Assembly: GCA_036847245.1 (NCBI GenBank)
Contig: DAIUAL010000067.1
Location: 1-15,684, forward strand
Origin: UBA4661 sp002405405
GTDB lineage: Bacteria; Bacteroidota; Ignavibacteria; Kapaibacteriales; UBA4661
Reading direction: 5' to 3'
Length of the DNA stretch: 15,684 bases
Part shown: positions 1-6,964 of the stretch, in pieces
Position numbering within the stretch: the first letter of the stretch is position 1
Layout of the letters: every line of letters starts with the position of its first letter
The notes under the pieces: generated by a model
Seen by the model: the letters and a program-made list of their open reading frames with translations, nothing else
Database searches by the model: none
Told to the model about the DNA's origin: nothing
Translations under genes and position numbers: made by a program

Positions 1-297
1 TCATTAAATAGTAATCACATGAACATTGGATTTCATATTAGAACGAATAAAAACAAACCCTGTACCAAATGAATACCCCGGTCAATAAAAATATTCATGC
101 GAGATCACCTTAATATCTAACATACCTATCGAATCACGAAGTTGTATAGCAGTAGCATCCGTACTACCATCATCAACAATGATAAATTTACAGATAAAAT
201 CATCCATCTGATGTTGAAGTAACTTCCAATCTTCAATTAGTCGGGGTATATTCCCTTCTTCATTGAGCATGGGAACAATGATGTATAAATTCGGCAC
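1..297 (-). pseudogene. Family-2 glycosyltransferase, 5' part, interrupted by in-frame stop codons
   Basis: A GTG start at 297 follows GAGGATAAAAC, 3 nt after the epimerase stop. The N-terminus LYIIVPMLNEEGNIPRL and FIIVDDGSTDAT are unmistakable GT2 (GT-A fold) motifs, where Asp-Asp binds the nucleotide. The open frame ends after 71 residues at TGA (82-84). Reading straight through in the same frame gives PGYSFGTGF...VHVITI, matching the next expected family segment (Asn-x-Gly-x-Gly...Gly-Phe, then a hydrophobic strand), and then TAA and TGA at the window edge (1-6), where Glu-x-Asp would normally follow. The homology therefore continues past the first stop without a frameshift. Either this is a decaying gene, or the bases near this edge are wrong. 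An intact protein would be about 230-330 residues and could make polyprenyl-phosphate sugar for the GT39-like enzyme, but that is inference. Confidence 0.65.
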
Positions 298-300
298 GTT

Positions 301-1281
301 TTATCCTCGTTTACGGATCTCTTCTATAGTTGCAATAATCCCATCACGTAGCTTTACTTTAGGTTCGTATCCCAAGAGCGTTCGTGCTTTCGTAAGATCA
401 GGAATACGGCGCATAATGTCTTTATACTGACCAAAAATTGCATCCATCGGAAGAAATTTTATTTTTAAGTCTTTACCGGTATTGGCGATCTCATGAATCA
501 TTTTTGCAGTATCGAGAACACTTAACTCCTCGTCATTACCAATATTAATAATTTCTCCGATTGCTTTTTCATTCTCCATCGCAAGGAATGTGCCATGGAC
601 AAGATCTGTAACAAAACCCATCGAACGTGTTTGCGAACCATCGCCATGAACAATAACCTCTTCATCATTCATAATGGCATTGATAAATATCGGTACATGC
701 CCGCCACTCCATTTAAATGATGATCGAGGACTGAAGCCACCAAAGTATCGAATAACAACAGTCGGGATACCAACATCTTTGTAGTATGCAAACGCTAATT
801 GTTCTCCATAGAGCTTGGACACTGCATAACTCCATCGCTTAATCATACTTGGTCCGAGGAGTAAGTCTCCATTCTCATTGAGTGGCAAGTCTGGTGACAT
901 TCCATATACATCTGAGGTAGAGGCGAAGACCACTTTACACCCCCACATTTTAGCAACTTCAAATACGTTTTCTGTTCCTTTTGCATTCACGGTCAGTGTA
1001 GGCATTCCGGGATCTTTTTCACCAATTTTTTTGACCGCAGCAAGATGAACAATCGTTGCGACATCTTGTCCCAAAATTTTTAATGTTTCAAAGTCTGCAA
1101 TATCAACACGATAAAACCGAAAACTTGGATTCTCAAAATGATGTTTGATGTTCTCTAAACTACCATAGGCGAGATTATCAATACCGACAACATGATAGCC
1201 GCCGTGATTCATGAGAACATCTAACAAGTGCGAGCCAATCATACCTGCTACGCCGGTGATTAAGATTTTCTTTTTATGCAT
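301..1281 (-). CDS. NAD-dependent nucleotide-sugar epimerase/dehydratase (extended SDR)
   Basis: A 326-residue extended short-chain dehydrogenase/reductase acting on nucleotide sugars. ILITGVAGMIGSHLLD (about 6-21) has the GxxGxxG NAD-binding motif (Gly10, Gly13, Gly16), and VDIADFE follows as the adenine-contacting segment. The catalytic residues are in FASTSDVYG (about 119-127; Thr122 or Ser123) and YAVSK (Tyr152, Lys156). IRYFGGFSPR and VHGDGSQTRSMGFVTDLV (about 210-230) are the sugar-nucleotide region seen in UDP-glucose 4-epimerase and related enzymes. Length and motif order are normal. Epimerase and 4,6-dehydratase cannot be separated from sequence alone; the absence of the dehydratase Asp-Glu pair after Thr (here Ser-Asp-Val) leans to epimerase or a reductive variant. 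The ATG at 1281 is 4 nt after the GT39-like stop, with no Shine-Dalgarno sequence. Confidence 0.9.
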   Translation of the reverse strand: MHKKKILITGVAGMIGSHLLDVLMNHGGYHVVGIDNLAYGSLENIKHHFENPSFRFYRVDIADFETLKILGQDVATIVHLAAVKKIGEKDPGMPTLTVNAKGTENVFEVAKMWGCKVVFASTSDVYGMSPDLPLNENGDLLLGPSMIKRWSYAVSKLYGEQLAFAYYKDVGIPTVVIRYFGGFSPRSSFKWSGGHVPIFINAIMNDEEVIVHGDGSQTRSMGFVTDLVHGTFLAMENEKAIGEIINIGNDEELSVLDTAKMIHEIANTGKDLKIKFLPMDAIFGQYKDIMRRIPDLTKARTLLGYEPKVKLRDGIIATIEEIRKRG

Positions 1282-1285
1282 TGCA

Positions 1286-2911
1286 TTAAGGAATAAAAGG
1301 AGGAGAAAAAATGATATATCGATGTTGATTACGCAAAATTGTGCGACCTTGTATAGTTGTATCTATGTGCTGTACATTTGATATTTTCTGTTTAAGTAAA
1401 AAAAGATTGACATGTAATGCTTCATACCCTGATACATGCATGATTGTATCATTAGGCTGTACTTCACGCGAAATACTGCGAGCTATATGAAAATATGGCA
1501 ACTCCTGTTTTGTTTGCTGTGCATAGGTGGAAAATAATGAAGCAGGGATCAAAGCAATTTGTAGAACAACACATGCAATACCACACCAACGGATATAGAC
1601 ATTACTCAAGCTTCTCAAGCCGATTATTGCTACAACGATAACGAGACTACCAAAAGGAGCTGAAAATGTTGCATATCGAAAGATTAAAGAAATTGTGTGT
1701 CCCGAAGTAAAGGCTAATACAATCGCCAATAAGGTTGGCGCACAAGCAGAAAATATGACTAACCAATACAAAGTAGCTTGTTGTAGCGAGTATTCTTGGT
1801 ACTGTTGTTTTTCCGATTGCTGAGTACCTAACAAATCTTTTTCATTAGCTCTTTTTTGAAGAGCCTTACCTATTCCCACAATAAGACAAGTCAAAGAGCA
1901 CACACTGACTAAAACAAATGGGATTGCCGATCCCCAAAGTGTCTTGTTCGTTACACCGGTACGCACTGCTAAAACATTTGATAACTGATGATATGCTTGC
2001 ACTATGATATTTCCTAATGATGGCGATAAACTACTGCCCGGCTCTAGAGCACGAGTTCGCCATAAACCACTATGAGCAGACATTTCTTGATATGCTGCCC
2101 AACCGCCATGATACAGCCAAATGCTACATAAAGCGATAAAGATAATACACGCAATGCTGTACGAGTACCATTGGCTTTTGGTACGTATTGATACCAACAT
2201 CATCACACCATGCACACAAAGAATAGATACCGTCAAGTAGTGTGAGAAAAACGCAATACTGATTGAAATGGCGTAGAAAATGGCATCAATGGCAATGATA
2301 TTTTTTTCATGATTTTTTCGTTGCATTATACGAATGCATACAATAGTTGCTAACAAACACCCCATAACAGCAAATACGTACGAGCGAATTTCCCTATCTG
2401 AGAACTGAATTGCCAAGGGTGATATTGCCATCAAACTTCCCGCAAACAAAGACTGTATGCGAGTAAGTCCTATCAATTGAGTCGTCACAATGAGCAACAC
2501 AATGTTGAGCGTAGCAATGAGGCTGATAAAGACATACACAGAGGAGGGATTCATACCGACAATTTCAATCCATCCCCGAATCGCAAGATTTGCAAAGAAC
2601 CCATTACCACGATCAATGTCTAACGTAGCTTGTCGTATACCTTCTACACCCCTATGTTGAATCAGATCATGTGTTGTGAATATAGGTTGCTCTGCATGAA
2701 GTTTTGGCTCAACAAACCCTTGACGAATTACTTGTTCTAAACCCATTGCACCACGAAGTGTGCAGTACTCATCGAACCACGGCTCTTTGCTTTCGGTTTT
2801 GTAAATACGTAAAGTAAATCCTATCACTAGAATTGAGCATACCAGTAACCAAAAGTTTTGCTCTGCAAGTTGCAGTATATTTTTCATCACGCGCGAGTTT
2901 TGTGCATTCAT
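1286..2911 (-). CDS. GT39/ArnT-like polytopic membrane glycosyltransferase
   Basis: A 541-residue multi-pass membrane protein. The first membrane span (about 20-36) is followed by EPWFDEYCTLR (about 43-53), with Asp47 and Glu48 in the first outer loop. This is the Asp-Glu motif found in dolichol/polyprenyl-phosphate-sugar-using GT39 and ArnT-type enzymes. ISPLAIQFSDREIRSYVF (about 163-180) is a second family-typical motif. I count about ten further hydrophobic segments. A hydrophilic stretch around residue 355-375 (Gln/Lys/Glu-rich) is a loop. Such proteins transfer a sugar from a polyprenyl-phosphate carrier on the outer face of the membrane, to a lipid, glycan or protein. The start overlaps the ABC exporter stop (ATGA), with GAGGAG 11 nt before the ATG, which suggests translational coupling. 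The donor could be made by the GT2 encoded at the left edge. Confidence 0.85.
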   Translation of the reverse strand: MNAQNSRVMKNILQLAEQNFWLLVCSILVIGFTLRIYKTESKEPWFDEYCTLRGAMGLEQVIRQGFVEPKLHAEQPIFTTHDLIQHRGVEGIRQATLDIDRGNGFFANLAIRGWIEIVGMNPSSVYVFISLIATLNIVLLIVTTQLIGLTRIQSLFAGSLMAISPLAIQFSDREIRSYVFAVMGCLLATIVCIRIMQRKNHEKNIIAIDAIFYAISISIAFFSHYLTVSILCVHGVMMLVSIRTKSQWYSYSIACIIFIALCSIWLYHGGWAAYQEMSAHSGLWRTRALEPGSSLSPSLGNIIVQAYHQLSNVLAVRTGVTNKTLWGSAIPFVLVSVCSLTCLIVGIGKALQKRANEKDLLGTQQSEKQQYQEYSLQQATLYWLVIFSACAPTLLAIVLAFTSGHTISLIFRYATFSAPFGSLVIVVAIIGLRSLSNVYIRWCGIACVVLQIALIPASLFSTYAQQTKQELPYFHIARSISREVQPNDTIMHVSGYEALHVNLFLLKQKISNVQHIDTTIQGRTILRNQHRYIIFSPPFIP

Positions 2912-4701
2912 GAAGGTAATTTCTCCTCGCTTGCCGATTCTTGGTATATCAATTCTCGTTTAGCAAGCGGAAATAATTCAACAACATGGTTCACACGTGA
3001 CCGTATCTCAGGATCATGAGAAACAATAATGACAATCTTCGTGGCAAATGCTCGAAAGATATTCTGCAATACCTTTTCTTTCGTTTTTTGGTCAAGCGCA
3101 CTTGTGCTTTCATCCAAAATCAACACATCCGGCTTGCGCAAAATTGCCCGTGCTAAACCAATACGTTGACGCTGTCCACCGGATAAATTAGTACCACGGT
3201 AGTGAAGTACAGTGTCATATCCATTGGGTAATGACTCAATGACTTCATCAACACAAGCAATAGCAGAAGCAGACTCGATCTCTGCTTGCGTTACGTCAAG
3301 CCCATACGTAATATTGTTGCGAATAGTATCATTGAAGATGATTGTCTCTTGCCCAAGCATGGTAATATGTTCGCGCAAAGACTTCTCAGTGATGTTGCGA
3401 GTATCCACACCATCGACAAGAACACTACCACAATCCGGGACATGAAATTTCAGAATTAAATCTAGAAGTGTCGATTTTCCCGCACCCGATTCACCTACAA
3501 CGGCGTATGTCTTCCCCGCAGAAAATGTAGCAGAAAAGTCACGTAAGACATCATCGGTCTTGTTGTGTGAGAAGGTAATTCCACTAACCTGAATGTTATG
3601 GATTTCAACATCAATATCAGCCTGTGTAACATTATCAGCAATGTCAGGCGAATCCGTAATGCTAGATATATCCTGAATTGCCTTTGCTTCTGATACGATT
3701 TTGATAAAAACGTTTGCACTATCACCCAACGACATGAAAAAGCGCAATAGTATAAGCAATAAAGTAACAGCAAAAGCATAGTCGAAAGAGGTGTTATTTA
3801 GCTTCGTTGAAATAAGAATGTACCCGCCAAAAGTCATAATGAGAAGAAAGAGCGGAAACATTTTACCGAAGAAGTTAAAAAAATCAATTAAGTACACCCT
3901 GCGCTTATGAGGATAGAGGTACTCTCGAAATTTAGTAGCGACAAACTTTTCGCCACCAAATGCACGAATCGCACGCACTCCGTTAAGTGCATCTACAAAA
4001 ATTGAGTTTTTTATACGACCACTCTCTACATTGAGATAGCCCCATTGATGAATTTTACGAAAAACACCATAGGAGGACAATCCGCTAACGATCAAAAAAA
4101 ATAGAATTCCAATCGCAGTAGCCGGAGAAAAAAATACTAGCGTAACATAATACAATCCAATCATCAACATAGTACTCGCAAAACGCACAACCGTAGCAAT
4201 AAGCGATGTGGCGCGATTAACCTCTTCGCCTGACAGAGATATGTAATACCCTGAACTTCTTGATTCAATAACGCTAATGGGAGTGTTTGTAAGAACATTT
4301 TCTAACCCCAAAGACATTAAGTGCGAAGGCATTTTATACGCAGTAACCTCAAGTAAGATTTTTTCACCAAGAATGTTCAGAATAATCCGAAGACCAAAAA
4401 TCAGGATAAATGCAAGAAAAATGATTTTTGTTGAATAAACATTTAACCCGCAAAAATGAATGATTTGAATAAGAAGATTGTTGGTGTTAAGTGATTTCCC
4501 ACCTGCCGACTCTGATAAAGGAATAAAAGCATTCATCGCCAAAACCTCAAAGGCTGACGAAATGATTATAAAAGTTGCGCTGACATATAGTACGGGATAC
4601 TGCATAAATGCAAATCTGAATAGCTTATTTAGATAAGCTACATGCATACTTTTGAGTATGGCAACTACTTTGCTCGGTGTAACTATTGAGAGTACATTCA
4701 T
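2908..4701 (-). CDS. Fused ABC exporter (PglK/MsbA-like), candidate lipid-linked oligosaccharide flippase
   Basis: A 597-residue half-transporter with membrane and ATPase domains in one chain; it should act as a homodimer. Hydrophobic segments fill about residues 35-330, including 40-60, 92-112, 168-210 and 275-325. The nucleotide-binding domain spans about 365-580: Walker A GESGAGKST (403-411), Q-loop Gln451, signature LSGGQ (506-510), Walker B VLILDE (526-531), and switch His562. All catalytic residues are intact. The domain layout matches MsbA, and in a glycan locus PglK is the closest functional model; PglK flips undecaprenyl-diphosphate oligosaccharide. No Wzx is in the window, which supports a flippase role, but this is inference and export of another lipid is possible. 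The gene overlaps the GT39-like start by 4 nt (ATGA). The ATG at 4701 has no Shine-Dalgarno sequence. Confidence 0.93.
   Translation of the reverse strand: MNVLSIVTPSKVVAILKSMHVAYLNKLFRFAFMQYPVLYVSATFIIISSAFEVLAMNAFIPLSESAGGKSLNTNNLLIQIIHFCGLNVYSTKIIFLAFILIFGLRIILNILGEKILLEVTAYKMPSHLMSLGLENVLTNTPISVIESRSSGYYISLSGEEVNRATSLIATVVRFASTMLMIGLYYVTLVFFSPATAIGILFFLIVSGLSSYGVFRKIHQWGYLNVESGRIKNSIFVDALNGVRAIRAFGGEKFVATKFREYLYPHKRRVYLIDFFNFFGKMFPLFLLIMTFGGYILISTKLNNTSFDYAFAVTLLLILLRFFMSLGDSANVFIKIVSEAKAIQDISSITDSPDIADNVTQADIDVEIHNIQVSGITFSHNKTDDVLRDFSATFSAGKTYAVVGESGAGKSTLLDLILKFHVPDCGSVLVDGVDTRNITEKSLREHITMLGQETIIFNDTIRNNITYGLDVTQAEIESASAIACVDEVIESLPNGYDTVLHYRGTNLSGGQRQRIGLARAILRKPDVLILDESTSALDQKTKEKVLQNIFRAFATKIVIIVSHDPEIRSRVNHVVELFPLAKRELIYQESASEEKLPS
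2912..2932 (-). promoter_or_regulatory. Ribosome-binding site inside the end of the ABC exporter gene
   Basis: GAGGAG, read on the minus strand, lies 11 nt before the ATG at 2911 and within the last codons of the exporter. With the ATGA overlap, it supports coupled translation of exporter and GT39-like enzyme. Confidence 0.6.
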
Positions 4702-4729
4702 ATTAAGGCAACAAAAGAAATGACCATGC

Positions 4730-5968
4730 CTATTTTCGCAAGAGTTTTTTGATATTTTTTTTCACACGATCGACATAATGATCTTTCTTTGATTTCGGCG
4801 TAAATAAAACCTGTAGTGCCCATCGTTCACCTTTTTTAACGACACCACCTCGATGAATATTCCGATCGCCACTAAATACAAAGCAATTGCCAATCTTTGA
4901 AGTAACAACAAGCACATTTTCACGCAAATAATCTGCTAATGGAGAGTCATCAAGGACATCATCACCGAATTGAGATGTGCCACGAATAGGACTTGGAAGA
5001 GCCATAAAATGCTTTCGGAACTGCATATCCTTCAAGAACCACCGCCAATAATTGCTTTTAATATCAAACATGTTTTTCACTTTATCTATTTCTTCGTGCA
5101 GATACTTATAAATGGTCATTTGCGTTATAGATTCCGGCAACTTCTTGCTAGCCGGCAAGACGGTAAATGGTCCATTTTCTTCAGTAACTTCATTGAGATA
5201 AACAAGCATTTTTACGACTTCAGATCCATGATCGTAATGCATGGTAGCAAATTCTGTGGCATCAGGCTCACCAACATCGGTATAGCAGCTTTTATACCAT
5301 GTCTCTTGTGGACGAGAATAGAACAAAGCAATATGAGCGATCTCCATATTTGTTGCACGCATAGCAGAAACCGCTTCTAAAATCCCTTCTTTCTTTACGA
5401 CAGAGCGTACCAATGAATAACAAGAATCATTGAGTGGTGTAGGGAAATAATTTGCAGAGATTATATGCACAGGAAGTGCTACACGATCTGCAAAAATCAT
5501 TTTATAGGATTTAACGCTTTGCTCCAATGCCTTGATTACTTCATCCGATAGCCGGACGGGTGATATGCCATCATGCTCTATCATGTGTACAATATTCCGG
5601 GCAGATGCTGAAAGCCGAGAGTAATCTTTATGCTGAAGCTCAAAGGTAATTTCTCGTGCCAACTCTTTTAAGCTTCGCTCAATCGCTCGTAAAGCTGGCT
5701 GTTTAAAGGGTTCCTTATCAGGCATTATCATATCAACGATCTTCCCCATTACCGTGAAATGCTCCTGCAAATAACTCATAACTTGCTCATAAGAGTAATT
5801 TTTTTTTGTTGGATCTGCGAGCATTTCATGAACATCTTTATCAACGGCTTGTATTGCCTTCATTAATTCTTCTATATCGATGACTGAGTATGAATACTCG
5901 ACAACATGAGCAAATCCTGGATGTTGTGTGTAATCAATGGTAAGAGACGGGAGTGTATTATTATTCAT
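4730..5968 (-). CDS. Fe(II)/2-oxoglutarate-dependent oxygenase-like protein with long N-terminal extension
   Basis: A 412-residue protein whose C-terminal half has the double-stranded beta-helix pattern of phytanoyl-CoA-hydroxylase-like oxygenases. ATMHYDHGSEVVKMLVYLN (about 241-259) contains the iron ligands His244 and Asp246. VTEENGPFTVLPASK (about 261-275) is the familiar strand-turn. FVFSGDRNIHRGGVVKKGERWALQVLF (about 363-389) gives the distal His372 and Arg382, expected to bind 2-oxoglutarate. Typical members are about 250-320 residues; the first 200 or so here are mostly helical with no motif I recognise. No signal peptide or membrane segment is seen, so it acts in the cytoplasm. A likely role is hydroxylation of a sugar, lipid carrier or nucleotide-sugar intermediate, judged from neighbours. 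The ATG at 5968 has no Shine-Dalgarno sequence. Runs of A9 (codons 54-57) and A8 (near the C-terminus) lie in the coding sequence. Confidence 0.83.
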   Translation of the reverse strand: MNNNTLPSLTIDYTQHPGFAHVVEYSYSVIDIEELMKAIQAVDKDVHEMLADPTKKNYSYEQVMSYLQEHFTVMGKIVDMIMPDKEPFKQPALRAIERSLKELAREITFELQHKDYSRLSASARNIVHMIEHDGISPVRLSDEVIKALEQSVKSYKMIFADRVALPVHIISANYFPTPLNDSCYSLVRSVVKKEGILEAVSAMRATNMEIAHIALFYSRPQETWYKSCYTDVGEPDATEFATMHYDHGSEVVKMLVYLNEVTEENGPFTVLPASKKLPESITQMTIYKYLHEEIDKVKNMFDIKSNYWRWFLKDMQFRKHFMALPSPIRGTSQFGDDVLDDSPLADYLRENVLVVTSKIGNCFVFSGDRNIHRGGVVKKGERWALQVLFTPKSKKDHYVDRVKKNIKKLLRK

Positions 5969-6018
5969 AACTACAAGTATCTACTCAAAAAAAATAGGAG
6001 GAAATAGAGAATAACACC
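5969..6018 (-). other. 50-nt intergenic gap, largest in the window
   Basis: Read on the minus strand, this gap between the SGNH-like and oxygenase genes is A/T-rich, with a CCTCCT followed by eight T residues. No promoter pair, stem-loop or Shine-Dalgarno sequence for the downstream ATG is visible. The CCTCCT has the sequence of the 16S rRNA 3' end (anti-Shine-Dalgarno), most likely by chance. Confidence 0.5.
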
Positions 6019-6960
6019 TTAATGTTTTTTTAATAATGGCTCAATGACTTCTTTATTTACAATCCGACTAAATTTATCTGCACCTTGCGAGCTCATGTGC
6101 GATGCACCAGTAAAATCAGCCATTGCCACTGCAAATCTTTGATCGTGCGCATAATTGTATAAAGGTACATGATGCTGAATCGATATATCGTGAAGCACAT
6201 CCATTGCTTTTTGATACATCGCATTATGTGAAGCTGAGTTTCTATATTTTTCTGGCATCGGCGTGATGATGATTGCTGTACGTATGCCTCGTTTCTTTAA
6301 GCCCTCAATAAGATTACGGAGTAATTCGCTGTTATAGCTTACATTGTCGGCATTCATAATTTCAACATGGCTTTTGTACTCTTTTTCTGATTCGTCATAC
6401 GACACTCCCCGCGGTGGTTCCTGCCAACCACTCGAATTTATAGATTCAGCAAATAAATTATGGTTAAATCTTGCATAAACAGCAGATTTTGTTACTTCCC
6501 ATCCATAGCAATAAGCATAACTTATATTATCTAAAGTCCATCCATTTTTTTTCTCTTGTTGTACCGACCATATATCCTGATAAAACACGTGATAATTCTT
6601 CATTGCGTAAGCCAATGAGAAGAGAGAAATATTTTGAATATACAATTGTAGCTGAGGTAGTGAATCCACATATCGTTCAACAATTGCTTTATCATACCAT
6701 AACGACTGCCCACTTGCTGCTATATTGAGTCCTTCGACCGACCATGCAGCAGGATTATACGCATCTCGAGCATGGGAAGTACCACCTACTATCACCTGTA
6801 GGGCGGATTTGCGATGTTTCAGCAATTCCACCTTTTTTGTGTAAACATTTGGCATATTCCGTAAAGCATACTCAGTATAGCCAACCACAGAAGAAAAGGG
6901 CAGAATCAATGCAACACACTTAACAATGAAGACAATAGGTTGGGATAAATATTTGAACAC
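6019..6960 (-). CDS. Membrane-anchored SGNH/GDSL-like protein, MBOAT partner
   Basis: A 313-residue protein with one N-terminal hydrophobic segment (about 9-28), probably a signal anchor that places the rest outside the membrane. VIVGGTSHARDAYNP (about 57-70) carries the candidate nucleophile Ser62, and GASHMSSQGADKFS (about 285-298) the candidate catalytic His288, as in SGNH acyltransferases and esterases paired with MBOAT proteins. The usual Asp-x-x-His is not seen: the nearest upstream Asp is Asp282, six residues before His. Asn78 or nearby residues could form the oxyanion site, but I cannot confirm it. The start is GTG at 6960, 4 nt after the MBOAT stop. Such pairs transfer acyl groups to extracellular polysaccharide, so this is the likely final acyl-transfer step. 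The role is inferred from pairing, and the protein is too divergent for a named subfamily. Confidence 0.75.
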   Translation of the reverse strand: MFKYLSQPIVFIVKCVALILPFSSVVGYTEYALRNMPNVYTKKVELLKHRKSALQVIVGGTSHARDAYNPAAWSVEGLNIAASGQSLWYDKAIVERYVDSLPQLQLYIQNISLFSLAYAMKNYHVFYQDIWSVQQEKKNGWTLDNISYAYCYGWEVTKSAVYARFNHNLFAESINSSGWQEPPRGVSYDESEKEYKSHVEIMNADNVSYNSELLRNLIEGLKKRGIRTAIIITPMPEKYRNSASHNAMYQKAMDVLHDISIQHHVPLYNYAHDQRFAVAMADFTGASHMSSQGADKFSRIVNKEVIEPLLKKH

Positions 6961-6964
6961 AGCA

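Noticed and set aside
82..84. TGA read as glycine (as in SR1/Gracilibacteria), which would restore Gly in the GT2 motif
   Set aside because: All the other genes are open over hundreds of codons without any internal TGA, and TGA serves as the stop at 2908 and 10767. TAA follows at 4-6 anyway. The standard code fits better.
1295..1328. Plus-strand AGGAGG-like site followed by ATG at 1311
   Set aside because: The frame is only five codons before TGA. The bases are the reverse complement of the Ser-Pro-Pro-Phe ending of the GT39-like protein.
3495..3779. Minus-strand second-frame open reading of 94 codons inside the ABC exporter gene
   Set aside because: It lies within a gene with all ABC motifs intact in its own frame, and its Leu/Arg-rich content is typical of a shifted frame.
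5969..6018. Rho-independent terminator in the largest gap because of the T8 run
   Set aside because: No GC-rich stem precedes the T run, and the downstream gene continues in the same orientation.
5993..6021. Plus-strand AGGAGG in the 50-nt gap as a start of a plus-strand gene
   Set aside because: The next plus-strand ATG is too far away and its frame closes after three codons.
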